A stretch of 58,997 nucleotides of DNA from JAIKWW01 sp052169645 (GCA_052169645.1 JBQNCA010000009.1:1-58997); one strand, 5' to 3'; positions 7,885 through 16,548 are shown, counted from the first letter of the stretch. Numbers and translations: made by a program. The notes: generated by a model not told the origin, from the sequence alone.

Positions 7885-10269
7885 AATAAACTCCTTTTTC
7901 TGTTCAACCATTTTATCATTATCGTCCATATTTATATCCGTGTCAACAGACTCCGAATTCATATTCAAGTTCTGCAAATTCACGGCTTTTCCATATTTTG
8001 AAGCTTTATCTTTATCGGAAGCGTAAAGCTTTACAAAATTCAATCTCAATGCATTAGTTACAACGCAAAAACTTGACAAACTCATTGCCGCCGCAGCTAC
8101 CATAGGATTCATAGTCATTCCGAATATCTTTATGCCGGCAGCTAAAGGTATACATATAACATTATATATAAATGCCCACATCAGATTTTCATGGATATTT
8201 CGCAGAGCCGCACGACTCAAACGCACCGTAGCCGCAACATCTCTCACCTTGCTGTTCATAAGTACTATATCGGCTGCATCTATTGCAATATCGGTACCTG
8301 CCCCTATAGCAACACCTACCTCCGCCACAGTGAGCGCAGGCGCATCATTTATCCCGTCACCGACCATCATGGTTTTACCCTGTTTCATCAGCTTTCTGAT
8401 AACATTTTCCTTGCCGTCGGGCAGCAAGCCGGCAGCTACATAGTCAACCCCCGCTTCATTGCCTACCGCATTCGCAGTACGCTCGTTATCGCCTGTAAGC
8501 ATAACCACCTTTATTCCCATACCGTGAAGTTCATCGACTGCAGCCTTGCCGTCATCCCTGATTGTATCGGCAACGGCTATTATCCCCAGAATACTTCCGT
8601 CATATGCAAAATACAGAGGTGTTTTCCCTTTTTCTGCAAGCTCCTCCGCTTTTCTTTTAAGTACATCGGATATTTGAATATTCTCTTTAACAAAACGAAG
8701 ATTTCCGCCAATCAGCCTTTTACCGTCAAGCACAGCTTCCAAGCCGCTTCCGGTAAGACTTGTAAAGGATTCGACCTCTCTTCGCATAACGGATTTTTCC
8801 TCCGCTTTTCGACTCACAGCCTTAGCAAGCGGATGTTCGCTCCTTAACTCAAGTGCATACGCCAATTCCAAAAGCTCCGATTCGCTGTAGCCCTCCGCAG
8901 GTATTATGTCCGTTACTGACGGATCACCGCCGGTTATCGTACCGGTTTTATCAACTGCAACTATTGCGACCTTGGCAGCCGCTTCCAACGATGCTGCGGT
9001 TTTATACAAAATTCCGTTTCTTGCTCCTACTCCGCTGCCTACCATAATTGCAACCGGAGTAGCCAAACCGAGTGCACAAGGGCAGCTGATTACCAACACC
9101 GAAATACCTCTTGCCAGTGCAAACTCTATACCCGCTCCTGCTAAGAGCCATCCGCATGTAACCAAAAGTGCTACACCTATTACGGCAGGAACAAAGAATC
9201 CTGATACCACATCCGCGACCTTGGCGATAGGAGCCTTTGAAGCTGCCGCTTCACTTACGGTTTTTATAATTTGAGCCAGAGTTGTGTCATTTCCCACTCG
9301 TGTAGCTTCACATCTGAGAAAACCTGTTTGATTAATAGTAGCTGCCGATACTGCGGAACCCGCTTCCTTATCCGCCGGAATACTTTCACCCGTAAGCGCC
9401 GCTTCATTTACAGAGCTGCTGCCTTCTATGACTATACCGTCAACAGGAACGGTCGTGCCCGGCTTTACTATAAAAATATCACCCTTCATTACCTTTTCGA
9501 CAGGCAGCTCCGTCTCAATTCCGTCACGTTCAATCAATGCCGTTTTCGGTGCAAGCTTTACAAGTTCTTTTAAAGCGTCCGTAGTTCTGCCTTTGGATAT
9601 AGCCTCAAGAAGCTTGCCTACAGTTATCAGCGTCAATATCATTGCCGAAGATTCAAAGTAAAGTCCGTGCATCATGAGTTCGGCTACATGCTCCGTACCG
9701 CCTTCAGTCTGAGCCGCCATTGCTCCATACATAATACAGGTGCTGTATAAAAATGAAGCCCCCGCTCCCAAAGCTACCAAGGTATCCATATTCGGAGCTC
9801 TGTGTAAAATTCCCATAAAACCGCTCACAAAGAATTTTTTATTTATTATCATTACAACTGCTGTCAATAACATCTGAGTGAAACCCGAAGTCAGCGGAGC
9901 CTGCTCAAATATTGACGGAACCGGAAACCCCGCCATCGAATGACCCATTGAAAAATACATGAGAATGAGTAAAAAAAATATTGATGCAATAAGCCTTTTC
10001 TTTATGGTAGAAATCTCACTGTCATCAAACAGGTCATCGCCTGCACCGGCGGCGCCCGCAGCCTCGGCGCCGCCTTTGGCTGCTGCGCCGTAGCCCGCAT
10101 TTTCCACAGCCTTTATTATATCCTGCTGCGAAGCGCTGCCCTCTACTCCCATAGAATTGGTAAGCAGGCTTACGGCGCAGGAGGTTACACCCGGTACCTT
10201 GGAAACAGCCTTTTCCACCCTTGCACTGCAAGCTGCGCAGCTCATGCCTGTAACCGAATACTGTTCCAT
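7675..10269 (-). CDS. copA: Copper-exporting P1B-1 ATPase with a C-terminal CopZ-like domain
   Basis: This 864-residue inner-membrane pump moves Cu(I) out of the cell using ATP. It has an N-terminal HMA domain (GMSCAAC), membrane helices, the CPC metal site (ISCPCALGLA, near residue 396), the phosphorylation site DKTGT (near 441), an HP motif (EHPLAKA), TGDNERTA and GDGINDAPAL. After the last helices an Asp/Asn-rich linker leads to a second HMA domain (GMMCEHC, near 806) like the chaperone CopZ. The ATG at 10269 has AAAGGAGG at good spacing; the earlier ATG at 10275 is too close. The C-terminal domain has its own ribosome binding site (next entry). Confidence 0.94.
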   Translation of the reverse strand: MEQYSVTGMSCAACSARVEKAVSKVPGVTSCAVSLLTNSMGVEGSASQQDIIKAVENAGYGAAAKGGAEAAGAAGAGDDLFDDSEISTIKKRLIASIFFLLILMYFSMGHSMAGFPVPSIFEQAPLTSGFTQMLLTAVVMIINKKFFVSGFMGILHRAPNMDTLVALGAGASFLYSTCIMYGAMAAQTEGGTEHVAELMMHGLYFESSAMILTLITVGKLLEAISKGRTTDALKELVKLAPKTALIERDGIETELPVEKVMKGDIFIVKPGTTVPVDGIVIEGSSSVNEAALTGESIPADKEAGSAVSAATINQTGFLRCEATRVGNDTTLAQIIKTVSEAAASKAPIAKVADVVSGFFVPAVIGVALLVTCGWLLAGAGIEFALARGISVLVISCPCALGLATPVAIMVGSGVGARNGILYKTAASLEAAAKVAIVAVDKTGTITGGDPSVTDIIPAEGYSESELLELAYALELRSEHPLAKAVSRKAEEKSVMRREVESFTSLTGSGLEAVLDGKRLIGGNLRFVKENIQISDVLKRKAEELAEKGKTPLYFAYDGSILGIIAVADTIRDDGKAAVDELHGMGIKVVMLTGDNERTANAVGNEAGVDYVAAGLLPDGKENVIRKLMKQGKTMMVGDGINDAPALTVAEVGVAIGAGTDIAIDAADIVLMNSKVRDVAATVRLSRAALRNIHENLMWAFIYNVICIPLAAGIKIFGMTMNPMVAAAAMSLSSFCVVTNALRLNFVKLYASDKDKASKYGKAVNLQNLNMNSESVDTDINMDDNDKMVEQKKEFIMTKTLNIEGMMCEHCEARVKKALEALDNVNEAQVSHKDGTAVIGFDTDISDAVLTKAVEDQDYKVLSID

Positions 10270-10302
10270 TTGCATCCTCCTTTATACGCCGAAATAAACG
10301 AA

Positions 10303-10338
10303 TCCGCTCCGTAAAGCTGTGTGAGCTTTTTCAGCGGA
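10303..10338 (-). terminator. Hairpin between the cadA-type gene and copA
   Basis: TCCGCT (10303-10308) pairs with AGCGGA (10333-10338), and inside it AAAGCT (10313-10318) pairs with AGCTTT (10324-10329). On the minus strand it is followed by TTCGTTTATTTC. It may end the upstream transcript, or only reduce it, before the copA ribosome binding site. Confidence 0.45.
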
Positions 10339-10379
10339 ATATATTTATATAATAGTTATAACTCGCTAACACCATTATA

Positions 10380-12263
10380 TCACAGTCTCTTGACAAAAAG
10401 TGCCCTTATAGCATTCAAAACAGCCAAAACCATAACTCCGACATCTGCAAAAATCGCCATCCACATATTTGCCAGACCGAAAGCGCTGAGCAGCAGCACC
10501 GATATTTTTATTCCTATGGAGAAGCATATATTTTCATAAACTATTCTCATGCACTTGCGTGAAATTCTTATCGCTTTTACAATCTGTACAGGATCGTCAT
10601 CCATGAGCACGACATCGGCAGCCTCTATTGCCGCATCGGAACCCATTGCCCCCATTGCAACACCTACATCGGCACGTGAAAGCACCGGAGCATCGTTTAT
10701 CCCGTCTCCGACGAAGATCAGAACATCTTTCTTCTGCTTTTTATCAATAAGACTTTCCAGTTTTTCAACCTTATCTCCCGGCAACAAACCTCCATATACC
10801 TCGTCAACTCCAAGCTCGCTCGCCACCCTGTCCGCAACCTTTTGCAGGTCACCGGTCAACATGATACTGCGCTTCACCCCCGACAGACGCAAATTCTTTA
10901 TAGCTTCGGCGGAACTTGACTTTACCATATCATTTATAACTATATGACCTTCATATGCTCCGTTAACGGCTATATGGACTATAGTTCCTATTTCATGACA
11001 ATCTATATATTCCACACCGATGCGTTTCATAAGCTCCGAATTTCCTACCGCAACGCTCATAGCATCAATTTTTGCAAGCACTCCGCAGCCGCTTATTTCT
11101 TCGATATCTGAAACTCTGCTCCTGTCCAAGGTTTTTCCGTAAGCCTCTTTTAGACTGATACTTATCGGATGTGAAGATGAACTTTCTGCCAGAGCCGCAT
11201 ATTCCAAAAGCTTGGAATGTTCCATATTACTATGGTGAACGGCACTTACCTCAAAGCTCCCTTTTGTGAGAGTTCCCGTTTTATCAAATACAACTGTTCT
11301 GGTATTTGCCAAGCTTTCTAAAAAATTAGCTCCTTTCACCAGCACTCCCGCTCTGCTTGCTCCACCTATTGCGGCGAAGAAGCTCAAAGGGATGCTGACC
11401 AGAAGCGCACAAGGGCAGCTTACTACCAAAAATGTCAGCGCCCTGTACACCCAAACACCCCACAAAGGATCCTCATGCATCGCAATAATCCTGAACAACG
11501 GCGGCAGCAGTGCAAGGACGACGGCACTGTACACGACAAAAGGTGTATATACTCTGGTAAATTTGGTTATAAATTTTTCCGACTTGGCTTTCCTTGAACT
11601 TGCATTTTCCACAAGTTCCAAAATCTTTGATGCGGTTGAATCGTAAAAATCCCTTGTACTTTTGACCTTTATAACTCCTGTCATATTTATGCATCCGCTG
11701 AGCACTTCGTTTCCCTGCTCAACACTGCGAGGAAGACTCTCTCCTGTGAGTGCTACCGCATTCAAAGTGGAATTTCCCTCTACTATAACCCCGTCAAGAG
11801 GGATTCGTTCTCCAGGTTGAACTATGAATACGGTTCCGATTTCGACCTCATCGGGAGCCGTTCTCACCAATTTTCCCGCCAATTCTATATTCGCATAATC
11901 AGGGCGTATATCCATAAGCTCTCCGATATTTTTACGGCTCTTATCCATGGCATATGCCTGAAAGAACTCACCCACCTGGTAAAAAAGCATTACCGATATC
12001 GCCTCGATGTAATCACCTTTATCAAATAGTGCCAACAATATTGCACCTATCGTCGCCACCGACATCAACAGATATTCATCGAAGGGCTGCCTGTTTTTTA
12101 TTCCCTTTAAAGCCTTCCAAAGCACATCATAACCCACTGTTAAATACGGTATCATATAAAGTAAAAATCTGAACATTCCGTCAACGGGCAGTATCAAAAA
12201 TATCAGCATCATGCATGCCGCCGCAATTATTCTTATGATGTTTTTCTTTTGCTTTTTATTCAT
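10380..12263 (-). CDS. cadA: Zn/Cd/Pb-type P1B-2 ATPase without its own HMA domain
   Basis: This 627-residue membrane ATPase expels divalent soft metals. Key motifs are CPCALLVSIPL (near residue 284, the P1B-2 form), DKTGTLTKG (near 329), SSSHPIS, MLTGDLQK and GDGINDAPVLS. There is no N-terminal metal-binding domain; a separate HMA protein is encoded just upstream at 12412-12630. The start is placed at the ATG at 12263, five bases after AAGGTGG; a GTG at 12272 is possible. A divergent ArsR regulator and operator lie upstream. P1B-2 specificity is a family-level inference; Zn, Cd, Pb or Co cannot be separated here. Confidence 0.88.
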   Translation of the reverse strand: MNKKQKKNIIRIIAAACMMLIFLILPVDGMFRFLLYMIPYLTVGYDVLWKALKGIKNRQPFDEYLLMSVATIGAILLALFDKGDYIEAISVMLFYQVGEFFQAYAMDKSRKNIGELMDIRPDYANIELAGKLVRTAPDEVEIGTVFIVQPGERIPLDGVIVEGNSTLNAVALTGESLPRSVEQGNEVLSGCINMTGVIKVKSTRDFYDSTASKILELVENASSRKAKSEKFITKFTRVYTPFVVYSAVVLALLPPLFRIIAMHEDPLWGVWVYRALTFLVVSCPCALLVSIPLSFFAAIGGASRAGVLVKGANFLESLANTRTVVFDKTGTLTKGSFEVSAVHHSNMEHSKLLEYAALAESSSSHPISISLKEAYGKTLDRSRVSDIEEISGCGVLAKIDAMSVAVGNSELMKRIGVEYIDCHEIGTIVHIAVNGAYEGHIVINDMVKSSSAEAIKNLRLSGVKRSIMLTGDLQKVADRVASELGVDEVYGGLLPGDKVEKLESLIDKKQKKDVLIFVGDGINDAPVLSRADVGVAMGAMGSDAAIEAADVVLMDDDPVQIVKAIRISRKCMRIVYENICFSIGIKISVLLLSAFGLANMWMAIFADVGVMVLAVLNAIRALFVKRL

Positions 12264-12377
12264 TGCTTCCACCTTATTCGATGCTTTACATGTGAAATTT
12301 CAGCAAAAATTGACGATATCACCGCCATACTTACAACCGGAACCTCACATAAGATACGGATTCTTTATCCAAATAAA

Positions 12378-12401
12378 CCCTGCAACAACAATGCCGCAGG
12401 G
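12378..12401 (-). terminator. Hairpin between the HMA gene and the cadA-type gene
   Basis: CCCTGC (12378-12383) pairs with GCAGGG (12396-12401). On the minus strand it is followed by TTTATTT. It lies between the small HMA gene and the ATPase, so it may act as a partial terminator that gives more HMA protein than pump. Confidence 0.5.
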
Positions 12402-12411
12402 TCATTTATCA

Positions 12412-12630
12412 TCAGAAGAAAATCTCACAATCGCTTTCAACTTTTTTACAGCTTTCCAAGACTGCAGGCATAACATCAGCCGGAGCCTTACCCTCTTCAA
12501 ATTCAACACTCATCTTTAAAGTCATGAAATTTACATTGGCATCCTTTACTCCGTCGACCTTTTGAGCTGCCAATTCCATTTTATTTGCACAATCCGCACA
12601 ATCAACTTCTATTTTATAAACCTTTTTCAT
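12412..12630 (-). CDS. Stand-alone heavy-metal-associated (HMA) domain protein
   Basis: This 72-residue soluble protein is a single ferredoxin-like HMA fold. Its DCADC motif near residue 10 resembles the DCANC of CadA-type (Cd/Zn) N-terminal domains more than the MxCxxC of copper proteins. The following ATPase lacks this domain, so this looks like the pump's missing metal-binding domain on a separate gene. AAGGAG precedes the ATG at 12630; a longer in-frame start at 12657 has no ribosome binding site. It is the first gene after the divergent promoter. Confidence 0.85.
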   Translation of the reverse strand: MKKVYKIEVDCADCANKMELAAQKVDGVKDANVNFMTLKMSVEFEEGKAPADVMPAVLESCKKVESDCEIFF

Positions 12631-12687
12631 AATTTTATGTCTCCTTTTTAAGCACAATTAAATATATCAGCTTGAATACAGTCATAC

Positions 12688-12742
12688 AATTAAACGATTG
12701 TTTAATTTTTTATATGATATTCCTTTAATTGATATTTGTCAA
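12688..12742 (-). promoter_or_regulatory. Promoter and ArsR-type operator of the cadA locus
   Basis: On the minus strand -35 TTGACA (12737-12742) and -10 TATCAT (12714-12719) are 17 bases apart. Just downstream lies a perfect palindrome at 12688-12707, AATTAAAC-GATT-GTTTAAT-T, which would cover the transcription start. Size and place fit an ArsR/SmtB-family repressor site, so the divergently encoded regulator probably shuts off the HMA and cadA genes. Confidence 0.75.
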
Positions 12743-12864
12743 TAGCTGTACTCATAAAAATCAGACCGACATCAAATCTAAGGAAGTCATTCGGGAATCA
12801 TCGAGATAACGGGGTACTACACTACATAATTAAATCATTTAAAATACAATTCAAATATTTCCGC

Positions 12865-12893
12865 TTGACAATATCACTCTATTCTCATTAAAT
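12865..12893 (+). promoter_or_regulatory. Promoter of the ArsR-family gene
   Basis: -35 TTGACA lies at 12865-12870, with a weak -10 near 12888-12894 (TTAAAT/TAAATT) at 17-18 bases. A looser AT-rich inverted repeat (TTAAA-TCA-TTTAA, near 12830-12842) lies just upstream and resembles the cadA operator, which suggests autoregulation. Confidence 0.5.
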
Positions 12894-12932
12894 TATAGAT
12901 ATTGATACTATTTACCGAAAAGAGTGTAATCT

Positions 12933-13301
12933 ATGGACAAAACGAACATCATATTGCCTCACACCCACGATTCAAACGAGGAGCAGGTCTTAAAAAATAT
13001 GCCCGAGCTCTCTACGATACAGGCTGTTTCAAATGCTATGAAGCAGCTTGGCGATCCTACACGTCTACAGATATTTTGGCTGCTTTGTCACTGCGAAGAA
13101 TGTGTTGTAAATATCGCCGCAATCGTAAAAATGACCAGCCCCGCAGTTTCCCACCATCTGAGGCTTTTAAAAGACAGCGGACTTATAAATTCCCGCCGAG
13201 ACGGCAAGGAAGTGTATTACAGTGCTTCCGAGGATGCTCTGGCTCAATCTCTTCATCATACTATCGAAGAAATCGCCAGTATTACCTGCCCTATCGACTG
13301 A
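12933..13301 (+). CDS. ArsR/SmtB-family metal-sensing repressor, CadC-like
   Basis: This 122-residue winged-helix repressor has a helix-turn-helix near residues 60-85 (MTSPAVSHHLRLLKDSGLI) followed by the wing RRDGKEVYYS. Cys residues in the CHCEECVVNIA segment (about 50-60) match the position of the ELCVCD metal site of CadC/ArsR. The C-terminal helix has a His pair (LHHTIEEIAS), typical of the alpha-5 Zn site of SmtB/CzrA. It is divergent from the cadA locus, with the operator in between. The ribosome binding site is weak (GAGTG). Metal release from DNA is known for the family; the exact metal is not visible. Confidence 0.9.
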   Translation: MDKTNIILPHTHDSNEEQVLKNMPELSTIQAVSNAMKQLGDPTRLQIFWLLCHCEECVVNIAAIVKMTSPAVSHHLRLLKDSGLINSRRDGKEVYYSASEDALAQSLHHTIEEIASITCPID

Positions 13302-13307
13302 ATAAAA

Positions 13308-13354
13308 TACCCGAGTAAACGCAGGCTGCTTGGATAGCCCACGTTCCTCGGGTA
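13308..13354 (-). terminator. Terminator of the third ATPase operon
   Basis: TACCCGAG (13308-13315) pairs perfectly with CTCGGGTA (13347-13354). An inner hairpin, GGCT/AGCC, lies at 13324-13338. On the minus strand it is followed by TTTTATT, so it ends the minus-strand HMA/ATPase operon. It may also help to end the convergent ArsR gene. Confidence 0.7.
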
Positions 13355-13449
13355 CAGACATGTCTGCGAGTTAATTATATCTAATTCACTTTTTAATGTC
13401 AATAAAACATCTATTTATCTTTTTCAAGATACCGACGAAACACAAATCT

Positions 13450-13710
13450 TTATTTTTTCCCGAAACCGAAAAATCCCTTTTTCTCATACGGTGAGGATTC
13501 TATTGATATGCATCTGTATCCCGTTGCGTCTATGGCATTTTTAAGTTTAGCCTCATCAATCTCATTATCTGTTATGAAGCTCGCTACTTTTTTTCCGTGA
13601 GAAGCACTTACCTTTTTCGCTTCCGGAAGCGCTTTTCTTATAGCATCGCATACATGAGCCTCACACATTCCGCAAGCCATTCCTTCTACATTAACAGTCG
13701 TCTTTAACAT
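13450..13710 (-). CDS. HMA-domain protein downstream of the third P1B ATPase
   Basis: This 86-residue protein has one HMA domain with GMACGMCEAHV near residues 8-18 and a basic, aromatic tail (KKGFFGFGKK). The ATG at 13710 has GGAG about 8 bases upstream, inside the end of the ATPase gene. The two frames overlap by 20 bases, so translation is probably coupled. It is probably the metallochaperone or detached metal-binding domain of that pump. An in-frame start at 13731 is less likely. Confidence 0.85.
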   Translation of the reverse strand: MLKTTVNVEGMACGMCEAHVCDAIRKALPEAKKVSASHGKKVASFITDNEIDEAKLKNAIDATGYRCISIESSPYEKKGFFGFGKK

Positions 13711-15844
13711 TTTTTTCACTCCTGTTTTCATATTTTATACCGTTTGAAATGAGTACCGCTTCATCTTCTTCACGAAGCATATTGGTCATTCCGTGCATGC
13801 CTATCGCCAAAGTCGATGCATTATGAAGCAGCGCTGTCATGGTCGGTGCAAATATTCCGAACATACCCATTAATATAAGAAATGAATTAAATCCTATTAT
13901 ACTTCTGTAATTTCTGTTGATTCTCAGCATCAGCGATTTGCTCAGAACTCTCAACACTACCAGGGATTCGAGATTGTCTTCCGATATGGTTATATCTGCA
14001 ATTTCTCTGGCTATTGCCGCTCCGCTGTTTATAGCAATTCCCACATCGGCCTCCGAAAGTGCGGGAGAGTCGTTTATACCGTCACCTATCATTACGACCT
14101 TGCGCCCCGCTTCATGTTCGGAGCGTATGAAATTGCCCTTGTCTTCCGGCAAGACCTCGGAATAATATTCATCTATTCCTACCGCCTTGGCTACGGCTTT
14201 AGCGGTGCGCTCACTGTCGCCCGTCATCATTACGATTTTTTTGAAACCGAGCTCATGCAAATGCTTAATGGCGGATGCAGCTTCTTCTTTAAGCGGATCC
14301 TCTATCAGTATTACCGCCGCCAAAGTGCCGTCAATTGCCAGATACAAGTGGGAATATTCATCCGGCAATTCATCAAATTTTTTCCGCTCATCTTCAGGAA
14401 CTCTGCATTTTTCATCCTCAAATATAAAATGGTAGCTGCCTATCAGCACACGGCTGTCCTCTACGCTGCTGGCTATACCGTGAGCAACTATATATTCCAC
14501 CGTTGAATGTTTTTCTTCGTGGTCGAGCCCTCTGTCACTCGAGGCCTTTACCACGGCATTTGCTATGGAATGAGGATAATGTTCTTCAAGGCATGCAGCC
14601 AATCTCAGCATTTCTTTTTCATCCTGTCCTGAAAAAGAAATTATAGCTTTCACTTGAGGAGTTGCATTTGTAAGAGTTCCTGTTTTATCAAATACTATAG
14701 TTTCAGCTTCAGCAAAGGCTTCTATAAATTTTCCGCCCTTTACCGATATATGATGTTCTCCGGCTTCCCTCATAGCTGAGAGAATGGTAACAGGCATGGC
14801 AAGCTTCAATGCACAACAGAAATCTACATTTAATATAGATACGGCTCTTGTGACATTCCGAGTCAGAAGATAGGTCAAAAGAGTTGCTCCGAAAGTCCAT
14901 GGAACGAGATTGTCAGCCAACCTTGAAGCTTTTGCCTCCGTAGTGGATTTCAGCTTTTCGGATTCCTCTATCATCTTTACAATGCGATCATAATGACCGC
15001 TTCCTAACAGTTTCTTAACCTGAACCGTCAACTCGCCCTCTTCTATTACGCTACCTGCATATATGTACGTATCAACAGATTTTTTTACAGGCAAAGGCTC
15101 TCCTGTGATAGATGCCTGATTTACCAGAGCCTCTCCTTCGTACACGATACCGTCCAACGGTATCATATTTCCCGTTCTGACAACTATAAGGTCATCCATT
15201 TCAACATGCTTGATATCTGTCAAAAGCTCCTGACCTTCACCCGTCTTAACCCACACTTTGTCCACATTAAGCGACATTGCGCTTGCTAAATCGTCAACGG
15301 ATTTCTTATGAGTCCATTCTTCTATTATATCTCCCAGCTTCAGCATAAATATTATACTTGAAGCCGTATTGAAATCACGCCTAAGCATAGAGACCGTTAT
15401 CGAGGTGGCATCAAGCACCGAAACTTCCAATTTACCGTTTTTCAGAGATTTTATACCCTCCAAAAGTCGAGGTAATGCATCCGCAATCGTCAGAAGCATT
15501 CGTAAAGGCATAGGTAAAAAGAGCTTTGTTAATATACGTCTTATCAGATGAAAACAGATTTTATTATGATAATAGCGTTGAAGCTCTCTGCCTGTATGAT
15601 CGGGAACATTTGCCCGTGACGTTTCGTAATCAAATTCCGCAAAGCCCTTTATTATTTTTTCACGCACATCACCACGATAATTTACGGTAGCATCTGCGGT
15701 TCTCTCGCTTACCTTCACCCGGGTAACTCCCGGAATTTCCCTTAAATAATATTCAAGAAGGTCCGCCTGTACCGATGTCATATAACTCTGCTTCATATGA
15801 ACACGAATGCGACCTTCTGATTCATGCATTATTTTACATTTCAT
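13691..15844 (-). CDS. P1B-type metal ATPase with FCC in place of CPC
   Basis: This 717-residue P-type ATPase has the standard DKTGT (near residue 385), HP-type (EEHYPHS), MMTGDSERTA and GDGINDSPALS motifs. The membrane metal motif is DFCCALKLAMP (near residue 340) where CPC is normal. The first 80 residues look like an HMA fold without a CxxC (GRIRVHMKQSYM, then VKVSERTADATVNY). Together with the small DUF6110-like partner upstream, this resembles the pairing of mycobacterial CtpC-type pumps with small PacL membrane proteins, so Mn, Zn or Fe is as likely as Cu. AAAGGAAAG precedes the ATG. Substrate is undetermined. Confidence 0.88.
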   Translation of the reverse strand: MKCKIMHESEGRIRVHMKQSYMTSVQADLLEYYLREIPGVTRVKVSERTADATVNYRGDVREKIIKGFAEFDYETSRANVPDHTGRELQRYYHNKICFHLIRRILTKLFLPMPLRMLLTIADALPRLLEGIKSLKNGKLEVSVLDATSITVSMLRRDFNTASSIIFMLKLGDIIEEWTHKKSVDDLASAMSLNVDKVWVKTGEGQELLTDIKHVEMDDLIVVRTGNMIPLDGIVYEGEALVNQASITGEPLPVKKSVDTYIYAGSVIEEGELTVQVKKLLGSGHYDRIVKMIEESEKLKSTTEAKASRLADNLVPWTFGATLLTYLLTRNVTRAVSILNVDFCCALKLAMPVTILSAMREAGEHHISVKGGKFIEAFAEAETIVFDKTGTLTNATPQVKAIISFSGQDEKEMLRLAACLEEHYPHSIANAVVKASSDRGLDHEEKHSTVEYIVAHGIASSVEDSRVLIGSYHFIFEDEKCRVPEDERKKFDELPDEYSHLYLAIDGTLAAVILIEDPLKEEAASAIKHLHELGFKKIVMMTGDSERTAKAVAKAVGIDEYYSEVLPEDKGNFIRSEHEAGRKVVMIGDGINDSPALSEADVGIAINSGAAIAREIADITISEDNLESLVVLRVLSKSLMLRINRNYRSIIGFNSFLILMGMFGIFAPTMTALLHNASTLAIGMHGMTNMLREEDEAVLISNGIKYENRSEKNVKDDC

Positions 15845-15923
15845 ATTACAGTCTTTCCTTTCTTTTCAGGGAATACTGTTTTGATTTATCAAACACTTTG
15901 CATTAGTATGCAAACTTTCAACT

Positions 15924-15987
15924 AAAAAAGTGCAGCAGCCCGATGTACTATGACAGCCGTCATGGTCAATACACCGCATACTGCTGC
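15924..15987 (-). terminator. Attenuator-like hairpin before the FCC ATPase
   Basis: On the minus strand GCAGCAG (15981-15987) pairs with CTGCTGC (15932-15938), an inner ATGAC/GTCAT hairpin sits at 15950-15963, and a T-run lies at 15924-15929. It is placed between the small DUF6110-like gene and the ATPase, so it may lower expression of the pump relative to its partner. Confidence 0.6.
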
Positions 15988-16015
15988 ATACGGAACACAT
16001 TTAAACGGCAAAATC

Positions 16016-16309
16016 CTACGCCTCTACCGCTTCGCCCGCATCCCTCAGGAGCTGTTTCGCATCTTCTATATTCTGCTGCTCTTCCTCTTCATACCTTTTA
16101 CGGTTTATAGCCTTTGCATCTGCGTTTATATCTTCGCAGTTTTCCTTAATGTTTGTAGCACACTTCATTACATCGTCAGCTCCACGCAGAACTGCTGCCG
16201 TAATGTGAGTGTATGCCTTTTTTGCATCTTTACTGCTGAGGAGCTTTACCCCTGCCGTTCCTGCCAGAAAACCGTAAGAAACCAATCTTGCTATTCTGAA
16301 AATACCCAT
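16016..16309 (-). CDS. Small membrane-associated protein, DUF6110-like
   Basis: This 97-residue protein has one N-terminal hydrophobic segment (about residues 8-26) followed by a charged, probably helical region rich in Lys/Glu (SKDAKKAYTHITAAVLRGAD near 26-45). It resembles, from memory, the uncharacterised DUF6110 family, which sits beside metal P-type ATPases. By analogy with PacL proteins of mycobacteria it may cluster or stabilise the pump, but that is inference. AAAGGAG precedes the ATG. It is first in the operon, behind a long leader and a consensus promoter. Confidence 0.75.
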   Translation of the reverse strand: MGIFRIARLVSYGFLAGTAGVKLLSSKDAKKAYTHITAAVLRGADDVMKCATNIKENCEDINADAKAINRKRYEEEEQQNIEDAKQLLRDAGEAVEA

Positions 16310-16488
16310 ATAGAGTCTCCTTTCTTAATGCATATGCACCAAATATATTTATAAAATGCTTTTCCGCAGTCCATACATAGGATTACTTCCTTTGAGTCCG
16401 TTCTCTCCAAGCACAGTACAGCTCATCCAAGCATGAAAGTCAAATCTCTGCGAACCGCTATCTTTAACGGTAGGTTCCCCCTGCCATG
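16310..16488 (-). ncRNA. Candidate structured 5-prime leader of the DUF6110/ATPase operon
   Basis: About 180 bases separate the promoter from the first gene. On the minus strand the leader holds a 7-bp hairpin ACCGTTA-AAGA-TAGCGGT (near 16456-16473), a small AGGA/TCCT hairpin (near 16377-16390) and CGCAG/CTGCG segments able to pair over a distance. It does not match the manganese riboswitch or others I know. A 50-codon frame (16349-16498) runs through it, but its ATG overlaps the -10 element, so a regulatory RNA is preferred. Confidence 0.35.
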
Positions 16489-16493
16489 TTTTT

Positions 16494-16548
16494 ATCATAA
16501 AACCTGCTCTTCACGGTGTCAATAGAGTTAGAGAGTACTTTTTGTACT
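16494..16548 (-). promoter_or_regulatory. Promoter of the DUF6110/ATPase operon
   Basis: On the minus strand -35 TTGACA (16517-16522) and -10 TATGAT (16494-16499) are 17 bases apart, a near-consensus sigma-A promoter. An inverted repeat, AGTAC-TTTTT-GTACT (16534-16548), lies just upstream in an A/T-tract and could be a regulator site. Confidence 0.75.

Noticed and set aside
16349..16498. 50-codon frame upstream of the DUF6110-like gene
   Set aside because: The ATG lies inside the -10 hexamer of a near-consensus promoter, so the main transcript would not contain it; structured leader is preferred.
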